Below, piece by piece: positions 30,586-42,281 of a DNA stretch of 64,000 bases. This stretch comes from Argyresthia goedartella (lineage: Eukaryota > Arthropoda > Insecta > Lepidoptera > Argyresthiidae). The stretch's first letter is position 1; each line of letters begins with the position of its first letter. A program made the position numbers and the translations under genes. The notes beneath the pieces were generated by a model, which worked only from the letters and a program-made list of their open reading frames with translations, had not been told where the DNA came from and did no database searches. Where the stretch lies: the NCBI GenBank assembly GCA_949825045.1, contig OX463807.1, positions 38,088,749 through 38,152,748 of the forward strand, given 5' to 3'.

Positions 30586-33460
30586 TCAGTCACAATTGAG
30601 GAAATCTTGTACGCTATAGTAGGCTTTATTAAGCAAATGTTCTTTAAGCTTTAATTTAAATAAATGAAATGATTCTATTTCTCTGATACATTTTGGAATA
30701 TTGTTATAAATTTTTGGTATCATCCCAAACACATTTTTTTGAAATAGTGCGGTCGAGTGCCGCGTTATCCTTAACATAATGTTTCTTTTTGAATTTATTT
30801 TTTTAAAATGATCCCAATTATTTCTTACATAAACGGCCATTTCATAGATATATAACGATGGTAGAGTTAAAATTCTTAATTTTTTGAAATGTGGCTGACA
30901 TATTTCTATTTGTTTTAAATGACATATCGCCCTTAAACATCTTTTTTGTGCTTTAAAGGCTCTGTCCTTATCCGTTGAGTTGCCCCAGAATATAACACCA
31001 TATTTGAGAGTCGAAGCCACATAAGCATGGTATGCTGATAGCAAGGTAGTGACTCTAGCTACCTTAGCAAGCATAAATAATGCATACGAGAATTGGCTTA
31101 ACTTTGTGCAGACATTATCAATATGTGTTTTCCATGTTAAGTGGGAGTCGATTGTTAAACCTAAAAATTTGGTGTCATGAATTTCCTCAATTATTTTTGT
31201 ACCATAGTGGATGTCAATTTTATTATTAATATTATTGTAATTATTTGTGAATGTCATTATATTAGTTTTATTTAAATTAATTACAAGATTATTTTGTCCG
31301 AGCCATTCAATAATATTTTTTAGGGAATTATTTATGTCAGATTCATAAGTATTAATATTTCGACCTTCTGCTATCATTGTGCTATGATCAGCAAACATTA
31401 CGATTGGGAAATTGACCGCGTCAGGTAAATCATTTATATATATTATTAATAACAGTGGTCCCAAAACGCTACCTTGTGGTACTCCATATTGCACTGTCCT
31501 TGAATCTGAATAATAATTATATTCTGTTTTAGTTGTCTTGTCTACTCTGGACATTTGAGTCAGTTGTTGTCGGTTGCACAGATAGCATTTAATAAGATCA
31601 AGGGCGTTACCTCGGACGCCATACATGTATAGTTTGTTTATCAGGATGGAATGATCCACATAATCAAAAGCTTTGGTCATGTCCATATACAATGCAGACA
31701 CAGGAATTTTATTATCTAAGCTGGTTACTACACTTAAGAGGAAATCATAGATTGCTTGATCTATTGTCTTATTTTTTCGAAATCTTTTTTGTTCTTTTCT
31801 AAATATGTTGTTGCTTTCAAAATAGGCGTTTATGGCATTATAAATGACCTTTTCGACTACTTTGGAGAGTATAGGAATGAGTGCGACTGGTCTATAGAAG
31901 GACATGTTTTCTCTGTCATCTTTTTTGAACATTGGTTTAATAATTGTGGTCTTAAGCTTTTCAGGGAAAACACCCTGTTGTGTGTAGAAACACACAGATT
32001 TATGATGTGACTTAAGACTGGCGATATGATCAATGCTACATGCTTTATTGCTGTTGTACAAATGTTGTCATATCCCGTACTATTTGTATTTTTGAGAGCG
32101 TTTATTATTTGATATACTTCAAACGGTGTGGTAGGTTTAAAGAATAGAGATTTTGGAAATGACTTCAGTTTTGTTCTGTTGCTAGTTGCGTCTGCTTTTT
32201 GTTGTTGCTCAACTTGATCAATGTAAAAATTGTTAAAAGCTTGGGCTATCTCCTTAGGATCGCTAATAACCCGATTGTCCAATTTTATTTGTGTAATGCT
32301 TTCTTTTGGTACGTTTTTTTTATTATTCAAGTTGTTATTTATTATTTTCCATGTAGCTCGACATTTATTGTTTGAAGTTTGTATAAAATAATCGTTCTGG
32401 GATTTTTGTGTGAGTTTTATTATTCTTTTAAGTCTTTTAGCATATGTTTTGAAATTATATTTATTGTTTTCATTTGGAGCGCGTCTGTATATCCATAACA
32501 ACTCCATTTTTCTTTTTGAACATCTTCGTATTCCCTTAGAGATCCACCGAGGTCGCACGCTGCTAGTACATTTTATTTTTATTACCGGGAAGCATAGGTC
32601 ATACATCAACACAAATATTTCATGAAATTCATTATAGGCAACGTTGGCATCAGAACTGGTTAAACACTCAGAAAAACTCAGATTTGAAATACACTCTTTG
32701 AATTTGTCAAGGTTATCTTTATGGTAATCCCGTTTTTTTACAAACCAATAGTCTAGTGTACAGTATTTTCTTACAGGGCATTCTAGTAACTGTCCAGTAT
32801 GATCCGAAAGCGCTAACTCTATTATTCGGCCTTTGCATTCTCTAATGTTTTGAATGTCCCACTACTCAGACGTGTGGGTTCGTTGAATGTAAGTCTTAAG
32901 TTGTAATGCAGTAGTAACTGTTCAAAATATACTGCATACTTGTCCCGATGAAGCCGGTCTATATTAAAATCCCCACATATTATAGTCTTACGTCTACTAC
33001 GGCAAAGTTTCGACAATAGCTTATCTAAGTTTTCGAAAAATATATCGTAAGACGCTACATCATATTTACATTTCCTATATATACATATTACATTTAAATT
33101 ATGCTCTGAAAGTATTATACCACAACACTCTATTGCATTAGGAATGTTACAGTCGGTTATGTCAAGAATTTGAAATTTAAGTCCATTTTTCACAATTATA
33201 GCTGTACCACCACTCCTTGTGCTTCTGGCGGAGTAGGTAGCCAGTGAATAATTTACAATATTAAGTGCCTTTATGTCGTTTTTTATCATATTATGCTCTG
33301 TTATACCTATTACATCTATTGAAGTCCCGCTATTTCTAAGTTCATCTAAGTAAATGGATAACATGTCTGATTTAGATATAAGTCCATCAATATTTTGATG
33401 AAATAGATTTATAACGTTATTTACGAAAAAAGTCAGAATTGTTACAGTATTCTCTTCCAT
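30586..33460 (-). pseudogene. ORF2 of the CR1-like element: endonuclease and RT
   Basis: The endonuclease frame (33460-32822) has LFHQNIDGL, GITEHNM and IICGDFNID. It overlaps the ORF1 end by 44 bp. RT frames 32612-31857 and 32061-30586 carry YRPVALIPILSKVVEKVIY, LYMDMTKAFDYVDH and VQYGVPQGSVLGPLLLIIY. The catalytic box is VMFADHST: the second Asp of the usual FADD is His, so polymerisation should be lost even without the frameshifts near 32060 and 32610-32820. There is no RNase H, as normal for CR1. Confidence 0.87.
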
Positions 33461-34154
33461 TTGTATTGCTACCAGTTACTTCAGATTCAATATGATTATC
33501 ATTGTTTTGTTGAGAGTTTGTGTTATCAATGCTATTTTGTACATATGTAGAGTCAGTTTGAGTACACTTATCTTCGTTCTTTCTTGACTTGATGTGGCCT
33601 TGCTTTGCTGTGTGAATATGAGCATCAAACTTTATTTTATAGTCTATACGCAGAATTTCCCTGAGGACTGATTGGGACATAAATACTGACCTCAGTACGT
33701 ACACATTATTTTTCAGTGGCAGATCGACAAACGTACAGTTTTTAAATGCGCTCGCAATGAATCTGATTTCATAATTTAGCCTATTTTCGTTAAGGTAGAG
33801 ACTATGTAATACCTTTGGTACGATTACATTTGTATTTTGTACTTTTTGCAACCAGGCCCTAAGTTCAAATTGGAACTCACAGGGGTTAAGATCATTCATC
33901 CCACACAACAGGACTACAAAGTCATCCATGGTCAGTTTTAATATTTCATGTCTTTCTGCGTCAATAATATTTGCGAGCTTTGCTTGCGGTTTAAAAAAGC
34001 AGGTGACAAGAAATTCATGTCCAAGTAGCTGCTGTAACGCCTTTTGTAGGTGCCTTCCTTGTTGATCACCTAGAATAATCACCTTACGCCTTAATGTCTT
34101 AGTTTTAGTTTCCTCTGTACATGGCTGCTGATTTCTGCTGACAGATTGCTGCAA
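33417..34154 (-). CDS. ORF1 of the CR1-like element (SGNH/esterase-like)
   Basis: 245 intact codons. The order is KVIILGDQQGRHL (block I position), FFKPQAKLANI, DDFVVLLCGMNDL (block III, G-x-N-D) and a VPKVLHSLYLNEN stretch, as in the esterase-like ORF1 of CR1-type elements. In block I the nucleophile Ser of the family (GDS) is Gln, so hydrolase activity is unlikely. It may serve as an RNA or membrane-binding module. There are no zinc knuckles. It overlaps ORF2 at the 3' end. Confidence 0.75.
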   Translation of the reverse strand: MQQSVSRNQQPCTEETKTKTLRRKVIILGDQQGRHLQKALQQLLGHEFLVTCFFKPQAKLANIIDAERHEILKLTMDDFVVLLCGMNDLNPCEFQFELRAWLQKVQNTNVIVPKVLHSLYLNENRLNYEIRFIASAFKNCTFVDLPLKNNVYVLRSVFMSQSVLREILRIDYKIKFDAHIHTAKQGHIKSRKNEDKCTQTDSTYVQNSIDNTNSQQNNDNHIESEVTGSNTNGREYCNNSDFFRK

Positions 34155-34282
34155 AGTTACTGGGTTTGCCAGCCTTTAGATAGAAGATAGTCAAGCAACC
34201 TTAAAAGCGCTAAGACAAGTAATGAATAAATCTGCACTAGTCCAAGAATGTAAGGCTTTTTGGGAAGTGTTTCGGAAGTAAT

Positions 34283-34854
34283 TATTGCAGACTAGAGATT
34301 TATTGTGCCGGAACCCAGACTACCTATAACAGCAACACAACAAAAAGAAGATCTGGGGCGGGAAGTCGGCTGAATCAACAGTAACTGGAGCTCAAACACT
34401 GGGAATTGGGTGAAATAGTCAAATAGAGGACGAATCACTCGCCCGTGCCCATCGGGCGTCCCACCTCATCATCTATCTAACTGCCCGTGGTACTTCTGGT
34501 AGTATCAATGCTAAGTCAGCTATGGTCAGCGGCACAACTTCAATTTGTGTATAATATTTCTAGTAAATGTTTTGTGCCCATTTCAAAACCATTTCATATT
34601 CTTAGAAATTTAGTGGATTTTTATTATATCAGCCTGCAAATTTATTAGCCCACAAGAAATCATTACAATTTGATCCAAGTAGCCCAATGAAGCGGAGTTT
34701 TAGCTGCAGGATGATTGGATATAGTTTGCCAATGATAATGTACAGCTATTTCTTCACAAATAAGGTTTTATTGACTAAAAATATTAAAATACAAAGGAGC
34801 TGTGTGCTCATGGCGTGAAGCGCTGTACGAGAGCGATTATGCTATGCTACGACG
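34283..34854. other. Arm DNA: probable BEL/Pao LTR region
   Basis: Lies downstream (minus strand) of the integrase stop and matches right-arm 39051-39610. The LTR could start TGTGACGTCGTAGC just after the integrase frame, with an AATAAAACC signal about 85 bp in. The far end is not defined. No gene seen. Confidence 0.35.
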
Positions 34855-35909
34855 TCACAAACTTCGTCCCTTGCCTTCCCCGCTGGGATCTGCTGCTGTC
34901 ATGCGTAGACATGTTCCCGGCCTTGGAACATCCTGTTCCAACCTTGGTAATAGACACAGCCGGTTGAACGCACGTCTCATAGTACCGGATGTGGTGAGGA
35001 TGTCAGCAACGCGTGCTACGCCGTCAGAACCTGGGAACACGGTAGTGATTCGACCAAGGAGCCATCGGTTTGGAGGAAGTCTGTCGTCCTTGACTAACAC
35101 CATGTCGTTGATTCGTAGTTGATCGCCATCTTTGTGCCACTTCTGTCTGGCCTGTAGTTCTGAAAGATATTCTTTGTAGTATCTATTCCAGAAATGTGAT
35201 TTCATTTGCTCAATTCTGAGATTTCGAGGAAGATGGCAGCTTTCTTTATCAGGAATCTGAGAATGAGGCAGCATGGTGAGTGTTCGTCCGATAAGGAAGT
35301 GTGCAGGCGTTAAAGGAACAAGGTCAGAAGGATCAGATGAAAGGGGGGTTATAAGTCGTGAGTTCAGTATGGATTCAATTTGTATTAGCGCTGTATACAT
35401 TTCTTCGAAAGTTAAATGAGCGGATAATACTCTTTTTAAATGATGTTTAACAGATTTTACTGAACCTTCAACTAATCCATTGAAATGAGGACTATAAGCT
35501 GGAGAAAATTTGAAATTTATGGATAAATCTGAACAATGTGCACTTATGTCATCATTGTTACGTTTGAGAAATCTCGCTAATTCGTTGCAAGCCCCAACGA
35601 AACAGGTCCCGTTATCAGAGAAAATATTGACAGGTTTCCCTCTGCGATCTATAAAACGGGACAGCGAAGCGATAAACCCTTCTTTGGTTAGATCTGTCAC
35701 AAGTTCGAGATGGACAGCTTTTATGGATAGGCATACAAAGACGCAGATATATGATTTTATCAAACTGCAGACCCTGCCCTTTCTATTCGCTATCAGGATG
35801 GGTCCTGCATAATCGACTGCTGTGTTTGAGAATGGAACATTTGCTGTAATACGTTCAGCAGGAAGATTTCATATTATTGGTTGGACAATGCGACCCGAAA
35901 ATCTACAAC
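34855..35909 (-). pseudogene. pol: BEL/Pao integrase, left-arm copy (N-terminus cut by the arm edge)
   Basis: 302 codons from 35763, with open sequence upstream to about 35870. It carries the core Asp in FSDNGTCFVGACNEL and the Glu in GLVEGSVKSVKHHL. The C-terminal domain shows SHFWNRYYKEYLSELQARQK and DMVLVKDDRLPPNRWLLGR. It differs from the right-arm copy at only three residues (for example SILNSR against SIMNSR). The first catalytic Asp lies upstream in the same frame. RT and RNase H are absent here because the duplicated segment begins inside integrase. Confidence 0.9.
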
Positions 35910-37237
35910 AGTACGTGGTCTCCATTCAAGGACCTTTTTGCCCCATCGGCCATCCGATCTTCGCGCTTTGTGGCCTGCCCATTGCCACTTACGACATCAC
36001 AGTAGTTTAATCTAGATAATATCAATGATTCACTTAGCCTGACACGCAAATCAGTGCTAAGGTAATCACGTATATTATAAAGAATCTTAAGGCGGTAGAA
36101 ACAATTGCTGACTACGTTTCTGATATGATTTTCGAATCGAAGCTCAAGATTTTTTGCTTCTACGACCCTTTCCACTGGGTCGCCCCTGAAAGCTATATCA
36201 TTGGGGGCTAGGGCTTGGACAGTATTATGGATCTGACATTTTGTACCAAGGATCATGTACTTAGATTTTCTAGGGTTTAGCACTAGACAGCTCCTCTCTG
36301 ACCATGACGCCACCCGCTCTAGATCGTTATTTATGGACTGGACTGCAGTGTTGATGTCGGAAGGGACGAATGATAATAGCTGGGTATCATCTGCGTAGAG
36401 ATGGCACATGCTGCTCTCCACGACAGAAACTATCTCTGCTGTGTAAAGAATAAACAAAAGGGGGCCTAATATCGACCCTTGAGGCACACCCCTTGTTAAG
36501 CGCTATGTCGAGGAAAATAACATAGTACCATCGCTTTTTTCCAATCCAATAACCTGCGCACGGCCCGAGAGGTAGCTGTCAAACCACTTCACCTTGGTAC
36601 TATCAAAACCATAATAAGACATTTTCGATAATAAGAGGGGCGCGCTCAGACAGTCGAAAGCTCGGGAGAAATCTAGCAACACCAGAATTGTGCTTCTACC
36701 TTGGTCAAGCTCCGACAGGATGTTGTCCACTACGTCAATAAGGGCTGTTGAAGTCCCTCTACCCTTCCTGAAGCCTGACTGCAATTCCGGTAGTATGCCA
36801 TTTCCCTCCAGATATCCCGACAGCTAAGCACATACTGCCCTCTCTATTATCTTGGAGAGATAGGAGAGACAGGGAAGGATACTGATACTGATGGGATGGA
36901 GATCAGAGATATGAACGGGATTAGGAATTTTAGGGAGTGGGGTAACCTTTGCAGTTTTCCAGTCAGTCGGGAAAGTGTTGGTAAGTATGCTGCGATTAAC
37001 CATGTCAGTAAAGATCGGTAGTGTCCGCGGCATGGTCAATAGCAACATGTCGATGTTAATATAGTCGAGTCCGGTAGCATTTGTCTTGATTTTCGTCAGG
37101 ATCTTCGATACAGCCAAAGGAGTCAATGTATTTAGAGTGAAGTTAGAAGCCCTATGGTGTCGGTTAAACTCAAAGTAGGTAAGCTGTGACATAGTCACGT
37201 CGGGTTTTCCTGGAACATTTAGAAAGTCAATAGTCAA
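35910..37237 (-). pseudogene. Non-LTR RT fragment in the palindrome spacer
   Basis: Three pieces of one CR1/Jockey-like RT. 37237-36824 has LTPLAVSKILTKIKTNATGL and WKTAKVTPLPKI. 36784-36503 has SGFRKGRGTSTALIDVVDNI and VLLDFSRAFDCLSAPLL. 36487-35903 has MPQGSILGPLLFILYTAEI and the catalytic LYADDTQLLSF. The pieces are separated by a stop or small shifts. The 3' end is missing: coding sequence runs straight into the inner edge of the left arm, as if cut by the rearrangement that made the palindrome. Confidence 0.85.
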
Positions 37238-37367
37238 TAGTCAAAGTACTTTATTACTGTAGATATTTACATATACTTAGCAAACGTCATTTGAAGTGGT
37301 CATCGTCAAGTGGTCATTAATCATGTCAGGGTCGTTATAGTGTGAGGGTAGCTCCGCATTTCCAATA
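37238..37367 (-). mobile_element. Short 3'-end fragment of a non-LTR element
   Basis: On the minus strand it ends in AATAAAGTACT followed by a repeated TTGACTA tail, typical of CR1-type 3' ends. It abuts the BEL/Pao reading frame at 37368 (CGATAC...), so it was inserted into, or joined to, the pol gene there. Confidence 0.55.
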
Positions 37368-39050
37368 CGATACGTTCCAACACACTCCAATCCTGCTGAT
37401 GTAGGTTCTAGGGGCCTCAATGATGCCCAATTAAAACATTGTAGCATTTGGTGGACAGGACATCTGTTCTTAAAACAAGATGAAGCAGAATGGCCTGTGC
37501 ATCCCATTCAAACCACAGAAGCAGATTTGCCAGAGTTAAAGGTTCAGTGTAACCACATTTCTCAATCATCGTCTATCACAGATCTCATTCACAACACATC
37601 GTCATTCATCAAATTGACTCACATAACAGCATATATACAACGATTCATTAATAATTGTCGTAATCCTAATCAGAAAGTTATATCTCATCTAAAGGTTCAC
37701 GAATTGAATTCTGCCTTAAATCTCATATGTAAATTATCGCAAACTCAACTCTTTTCGGAAGAAATTGCCATTTTATCTCAAAAGAAACATCTTTCACCAA
37801 AAAATAAACTCATATCGCTCAACCCATTTATAGATAACAATGGTTTATTGCGTGTCGGTGGTCGACTCTCAAACTCTGATTATGGTTATGACACCAACTC
37901 AGGACCTCAAATGTTATTGTCTTCGGTAAGACAAAAATTCTGGACCATTAATGGTCGTAATTTAGCTCGATCTGTAGTGCGCAATTGTGTGAAATGTTGT
38001 AGATTTTCGGGTCGCATTGTCCAACCAATAATGGGAAATCTTCCTGCTGAACGTATTACAGCAAATGTTCCATTCTCAAACACAGCAGTCGATTATGCAG
38101 GACCCATCCTGATAGCGAATAGAAAGGGCAGGGTCTGCAGTTTGATAAAATCATATATCTGCGTCTTTGTATGCCTATCCATAAAAGCTGTCCATCTCGA
38201 ACTTGTGACAGATCTAACCAAAGAAGGGTTTATCGCTTCGCTGTCCCGTTTTATAGATCGCAGAGGGAAACCTGTCAATATTTTCTCTGATAACGGGACC
38301 TGTTTCGTTGGGGCTTGCAACGAATTAGCGAGATTTCTCAAACGTAACAATGATGACATAAGTGCACATTGTTCAGATTTATCCATAAATTTCAAATTTT
38401 CTCCAGCTTATAGTCCTCATTTCAATGGATTAGTTGAAGGTTCAGTAAAATCTGTTAAACATCATTTAAAAAGAGTATTATCCGCTCATTTAACTTTTGA
38501 AGAAATGTATACAGCGCTAATACAAATTGAATCCATAATGAACTCACGACTTATAACCCCCCTTTCATCTGATCTATCTGACCTTGTTCCTTTAACGCCT
38601 GCACACTTCCTTATCGGACGAACACTCAGCATGCTGCCTCATTCTCAGATTCCTGATAAAGAAAGCTGCCATCTTCCTCGAAATCTCAGAATTGAGCAAA
38701 TGAAATCACATTTCTGGAATAGATACTACAAAGAATATCTTTCAGAACTACAGGCCAGACAGAAGTGGCACAAAGATGGCGATCAACTACGAATCAACGA
38801 CATGGTGTTAGTCAAGGACGACAGACTTCCTCCAAACCGATGGCTCCTTGGTCGAATCACTACCGTGTTCCCAGGTTCTGACGGCGTAGCACGCGTTGCT
38901 GACATCCTCACCACATCCGGTACTATGAGACGTGCGTTCAACCGGCTGTGTCTATTACCAAGGTTGGAACAGGATGTTCCAAGGCCGGGAACATGTCTAC
39001 GCATGACAGCAGCAGATCCCAGCGGGGAAGGCAAGGGACGAAGTTTGTGA
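37368..39050 (+). CDS. pol: BEL/Pao Pol: linker and integrase (spacer and right arm)
   Basis: The open frame starts before the listed Met at 37497. From 37368 it reads RYVPTHSNPADVGSRG, the RNase H-to-integrase linker. Integrase has CVKCCRF (two zinc Cys), but the matching His-x-His part is missing: LSNSDYGYD runs almost directly into SSVRQKFW, a deletion of roughly 35 residues. The DDE core is complete (NTAVDYAGP, FSDNGTCFVGA, GLVEGSVKSVK). The C-terminal domain ends KGRSL with a TGA near 39048. It is one of the longest intact frames in the window, but it is not a complete pol. Confidence 0.9.
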   Translation, partial: RYVPTHSNPADVGSRGLNDAQLKHCSIWWTGHLFLKQDEAEWPVHPIQTTEADLPELKVQCNHISQSSSITDLIHNTSSFIKLTHITAYIQRFINNCRNPNQKVISHLKVHELNSALNLICKLSQTQLFSEEIAILSQKKHLSPKNKLISLNPFIDNNGLLRVGGRLSNSDYGYDTNSGPQMLLSSVRQKFWTINGRNLARSVVRNCVKCCRFSGRIVQPIMGNLPAERITANVPFSNTAVDYAGPILIANRKGRVCSLIKSYICVFVCLSIKAVHLELVTDLTKEGFIASLSRFIDRRGKPVNIFSDNGTCFVGACNELARFLKRNNDDISAHCSDLSINFKFSPAYSPHFNGLVEGSVKSVKHHLKRVLSAHLTFEEMYTALIQIESIMNSRLITPLSSDLSDLVPLTPAHFLIGRTLSMLPHSQIPDKESCHLPRNLRIEQMKSHFWNRYYKEYLSELQARQKWHKDGDQLRINDMVLVKDDRLPPNRWLLGRITTVFPGSDGVARVADILTTSGTMRRAFNRLCLLPRLEQDVPRPGTCLRMTAADPSGEGKGRSL

Positions 39051-41842
39051 CGTCGTAGCATAGCATAATCGCTCTCGTACAGCGCTTCACGCCATGAGCA
39101 CACAGCTCCTTTGTATTTTAATATTTTTAGTCAATAAAACCTTATTTGTGAAGAAATAGCTGTACATTATCATTGGCAAACTATATCCAATCATCCTGCA
39201 GCTAAAACTCCGCTTCATTGGGCTACCTGGATCAAATTGTAATGATTTCTTGTGGGCTAATAAATTTGCAGGCTGATATAATAAAAATCCACTAAATTTC
39301 TAAGAATATGAAATGGTTTTGAAATGGGCACAAAACATTTACTAGAAATATTATACACAAATTGAAGTTGTGCCGCTGACCATAGCTGACTTAGCATTGA
39401 TACTACCAGAAGTACCACGGGTAGTTAGATAGATGATGAGGTGGGACGCCCGATGGGCACGGGCGAGTGATTGCTCCTCTATTTGACTATTTCACCCAAT
39501 TCCCAGTGTTTGAGCTCCAGTTACTATTGATTCAGCCGACTTCCCGCCCCAGATCTTCTTTTTGTTGAGTTGCTGTTATAGGTAGTCTGGGTTCCGGCAC
39601 AATAAATCTCTAGTCTGCAATAATTACTTCCGAAACACTTCCCAAAAAGCCTTACATTCTTGGACTAGTGCAGATTTATTCATTACTTGTCTTAGCGCTT
39701 TTAAGGTTGCTTGACTATCTTCTATCTTGAGTAACAAAAGGATGGTAGCTCGAACTAACGTCTTTTTTAAATCGTCCCAGTTTTTTGTGTGTTTTAATAG
39801 TAATAACCAAGTTTCAATCCTAACCAAACTCATAATCGAGTTATGTTACAAGTGAAGTTTGTGCAGAACCGTTATCAAGAAGAATATACATACACATACT
39901 GTATAATCAGACTTTATATAGCATATTAAGTTCTTTGTTTATATTATTTTTGAATTTGTGCTGTAGGCTTAGTTAAATAAATAAATAAATATAATACACA
40001 GTCTTATTTTCAGTATCTGATGTTTTTTTCAGGGCAGCAGCACATTCCTTTATAGCAAAGATTTCCGCTTGCAACACGCTGGCGTATAGCTCCAACTTGT
40101 CTGTTAGTATTCAAGATACATTAACCAGCCGTGAAGAAAATGTTCGACGGTTGACCTATTTGGAATCGATTATGAAAAATATCGAATCCATATAGGAACA
40201 AGAGAAAATCGGATAATTGTAGGTACCCAATTTTCTTTCTTATTACTTTCGATATTTTTCAACAAATAGTATCTTTCTCAGGTCATTCTTACCATAGGTA
40301 TATCGTGATCATTATAATTATGTGATCACAGTTCCACTTCTCAAGCCAAAATAAAAGCAGTAGGGAATGGTTGCAGCCACCTCAAAACAAAAATAATTGG
40401 TATTATTAATGTTTCAAGAGAAAATATGTACAATAATATACAAAATTGCATACCTATTACCACAACAAACAAATTAAGTTCTTCAATATGCCTAATTCTC
40501 AAACCACCAGTTTGTTTTGAGACATCGCGATTTTGAATCTTATGCCATGGTATATAATTCAAAACCTATAACAGGAAAATGGCATGATGCTTTGGGTAGT
40601 TGAGAGGAGGATCATATTGTAGATTGAATATAAAACGTGTTATACATTATCAAGAAGACTTCAATCGTTTGTCACGGCAGTATATATGCATTTGCAGCCG
40701 ATCAATAAAAATCTTCTAAAAATTTCCACATGCAGAAGCTGGATAATCAGCACAGTTTGACTCCAGGATCTCAGTATCAGTATCTTACTTACATGAGGGC
40801 TTTGGCTCCCCTGACTTGAGCAATGTTGTGGATGCTGGAATTTGAGATAAACTTCGACATGATCATAATTTTGGTAACTTGAGGTAAATTTCACGAATTT
40901 GCTTTTTCCGAAATTTGCTATTTTTGTCGTAGCGAATAAAAACAATACGATAACAAAACGCTGATTATAACCTTCAATCACAGACATATAATACGATACT
41001 ATATAATCATGAGAGGTCACTCATTTACAGGGAATAGATTGACGTTTCATTTTTTTTTTGTAGTTAACGCGGGCAGGTAAATACATTTTTCATACATTGT
41101 ATGATGACGTCATAGATACATCAAATTACTATCATTGTGTTTTATTAAAATATCTTAATATTACATTTCCCACGAGTTCACAACGGCTTTTATTTACGAA
41201 CAGAGAAATTGACAGCACGAGCCGAAGGCGTGGGTCGTAGTGAGGTTCGTAAAAAGCCTTTTCGTACGAGTTAGGAATAGAATTTCTCCGTCTGAGAACC
41301 CAAAATCAAACGGCGAAGGTGCTATTTTTAGCTAAGTCGGAAAAATATATTTACCTATTTTTTTATCTGATAAATAGAAACTGTACAAAAAACATGTGTC
41401 TCGAAATGGTTTTGAGATTTCCGGTCCTGTCCAGAAAGTTAGCAACCCCAATTATGCACTATTTATGGACATAAAACGAGCCGTGAATCACCGTACAGAC
41501 TTTAAATGATTCACGGTGTGTACCGTGACGGATACCATAACGCTTCGTAAACAACTACAATGTCGAAATCTTAAAATTTGTTCAGTGGTCGAAATAACCG
41601 TTCGTTTGTTTACCTGTCAAACTATTCAAATCTGCGAACGCAAATTGTTTTCAATCCATTCTTTTATGTACTACATATTAATATTAATAAGCTTTGCATT
41701 CTTCTCTTTTAATTTTCGGTACCTAATTGTTTCTACAGCGCAGATCTACGCTTCCGCACCCTTATCGAAACTCTGACCGATATATGTGCAAGAAGTTACA
41801 ACGAATTCAAGTTTCGCAACACCCAGGACCTACGAATTCAAA
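39051..41842. other. Right-arm DNA between integrase and the basic-gene copy
   Basis: It includes the probable LTR start (TGTGACGT at about 39047), the minus-strand RNase H remnant (39624-39720 and 39990-40090), and single uninterrupted sites matching the left-arm insertions (near 39717, 41310 and 41615). The short frames at 40341-40562 and 40661-41020 mirror those of the left arm. No functional gene was recognised. Confidence 0.5.
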
Positions 41843-42275
41843 ATGGCACCAAGAGGAACCCCTGTGAAGTCAAGTCCACAAATAAAACGAGCAATTTCCA
41901 AAACGAAGTTTTCAGTCCTGAAAACTAAGCCGACGAAAGCCACAGAACTATAAACAAAAGGTAGGGATTACATGGATATTCCAGCATTTCGCCTTCGTCA
42001 TAGATACTTTACTTAAGACAGAGCCAACACCTAAACCTGTCCGAGCTAATGAGACTAGATCGGCCACAGCAGCTATAAGAACTGTTCCTGGTAGTGTCAA
42101 GAAATTAGCTCTAAGTAGCGCACGGAAGATTGTCCCTGAGAGTGCCAAGAAGCAAGCCCCAGGAAGTGCTAGCAAACCGGCATGGAAGCGACGTCCAAAA
42201 GCGGCACATTCTGGTGTACCTGTGCCCGAAAAAATGAGGCAACTCTTTGCCAACTTGAAAGATGACGACCTCTAG
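41843..42275 (+). pseudogene. Broken right-arm copy of the basic two-exon gene
   Basis: It has the same start (ATGGCACCAAGAGG) as the left-arm gene. An in-frame TAA appears at 41951-41953. The splice donor is kept, but the end of the intron and the start of exon 2 are deleted. The exon 2 remainder (LysLeu-Ala-rich stretch to the CTCTAG end at 42275) follows. It cannot make the full protein, so one of the two arm copies has been lost. Confidence 0.8.
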
Positions 42276-42281
42276 TATATT

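Larger units (their letters stand above)
30268..34177 (-). mobile_element. CR1-clade non-LTR retrotransposon
   Basis: A 5-bp AGATA flanks it (30263-30267 and 34178-34182). The right arm has the joined site (near 39717). It contains ORF1 with an esterase-like domain and ORF2 with endonuclease and RT. The 3' end (30268-30300, minus strand) is a 15-bp unit repeated about twice (AAATTTAATAACATA-type), as expected of CR1 relatives with no poly(A). The 5' end is about 20 bp before ORF1. ORF2 has at least two frameshifts, so it is inactive. Confidence 0.85.
19155..35909. repeat. Left arm of a large inverted repeat
   Basis: Reverse complement of 37990-44392. The match starts at CTTCTGTAAAACTC (outer edge) and ends inside BEL/Pao integrase at TCTACAACA (inner edge). 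The arm is longer than its partner because of three insertions: 22121-27610, 27931-28683 and 30268-34177. Elsewhere identity is high: the shared integrase frame differs at 3 of about 300 residues. Unlike the right arm, it keeps the intron 3' part and exon 2 start of the small basic gene. Confidence 0.93.
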
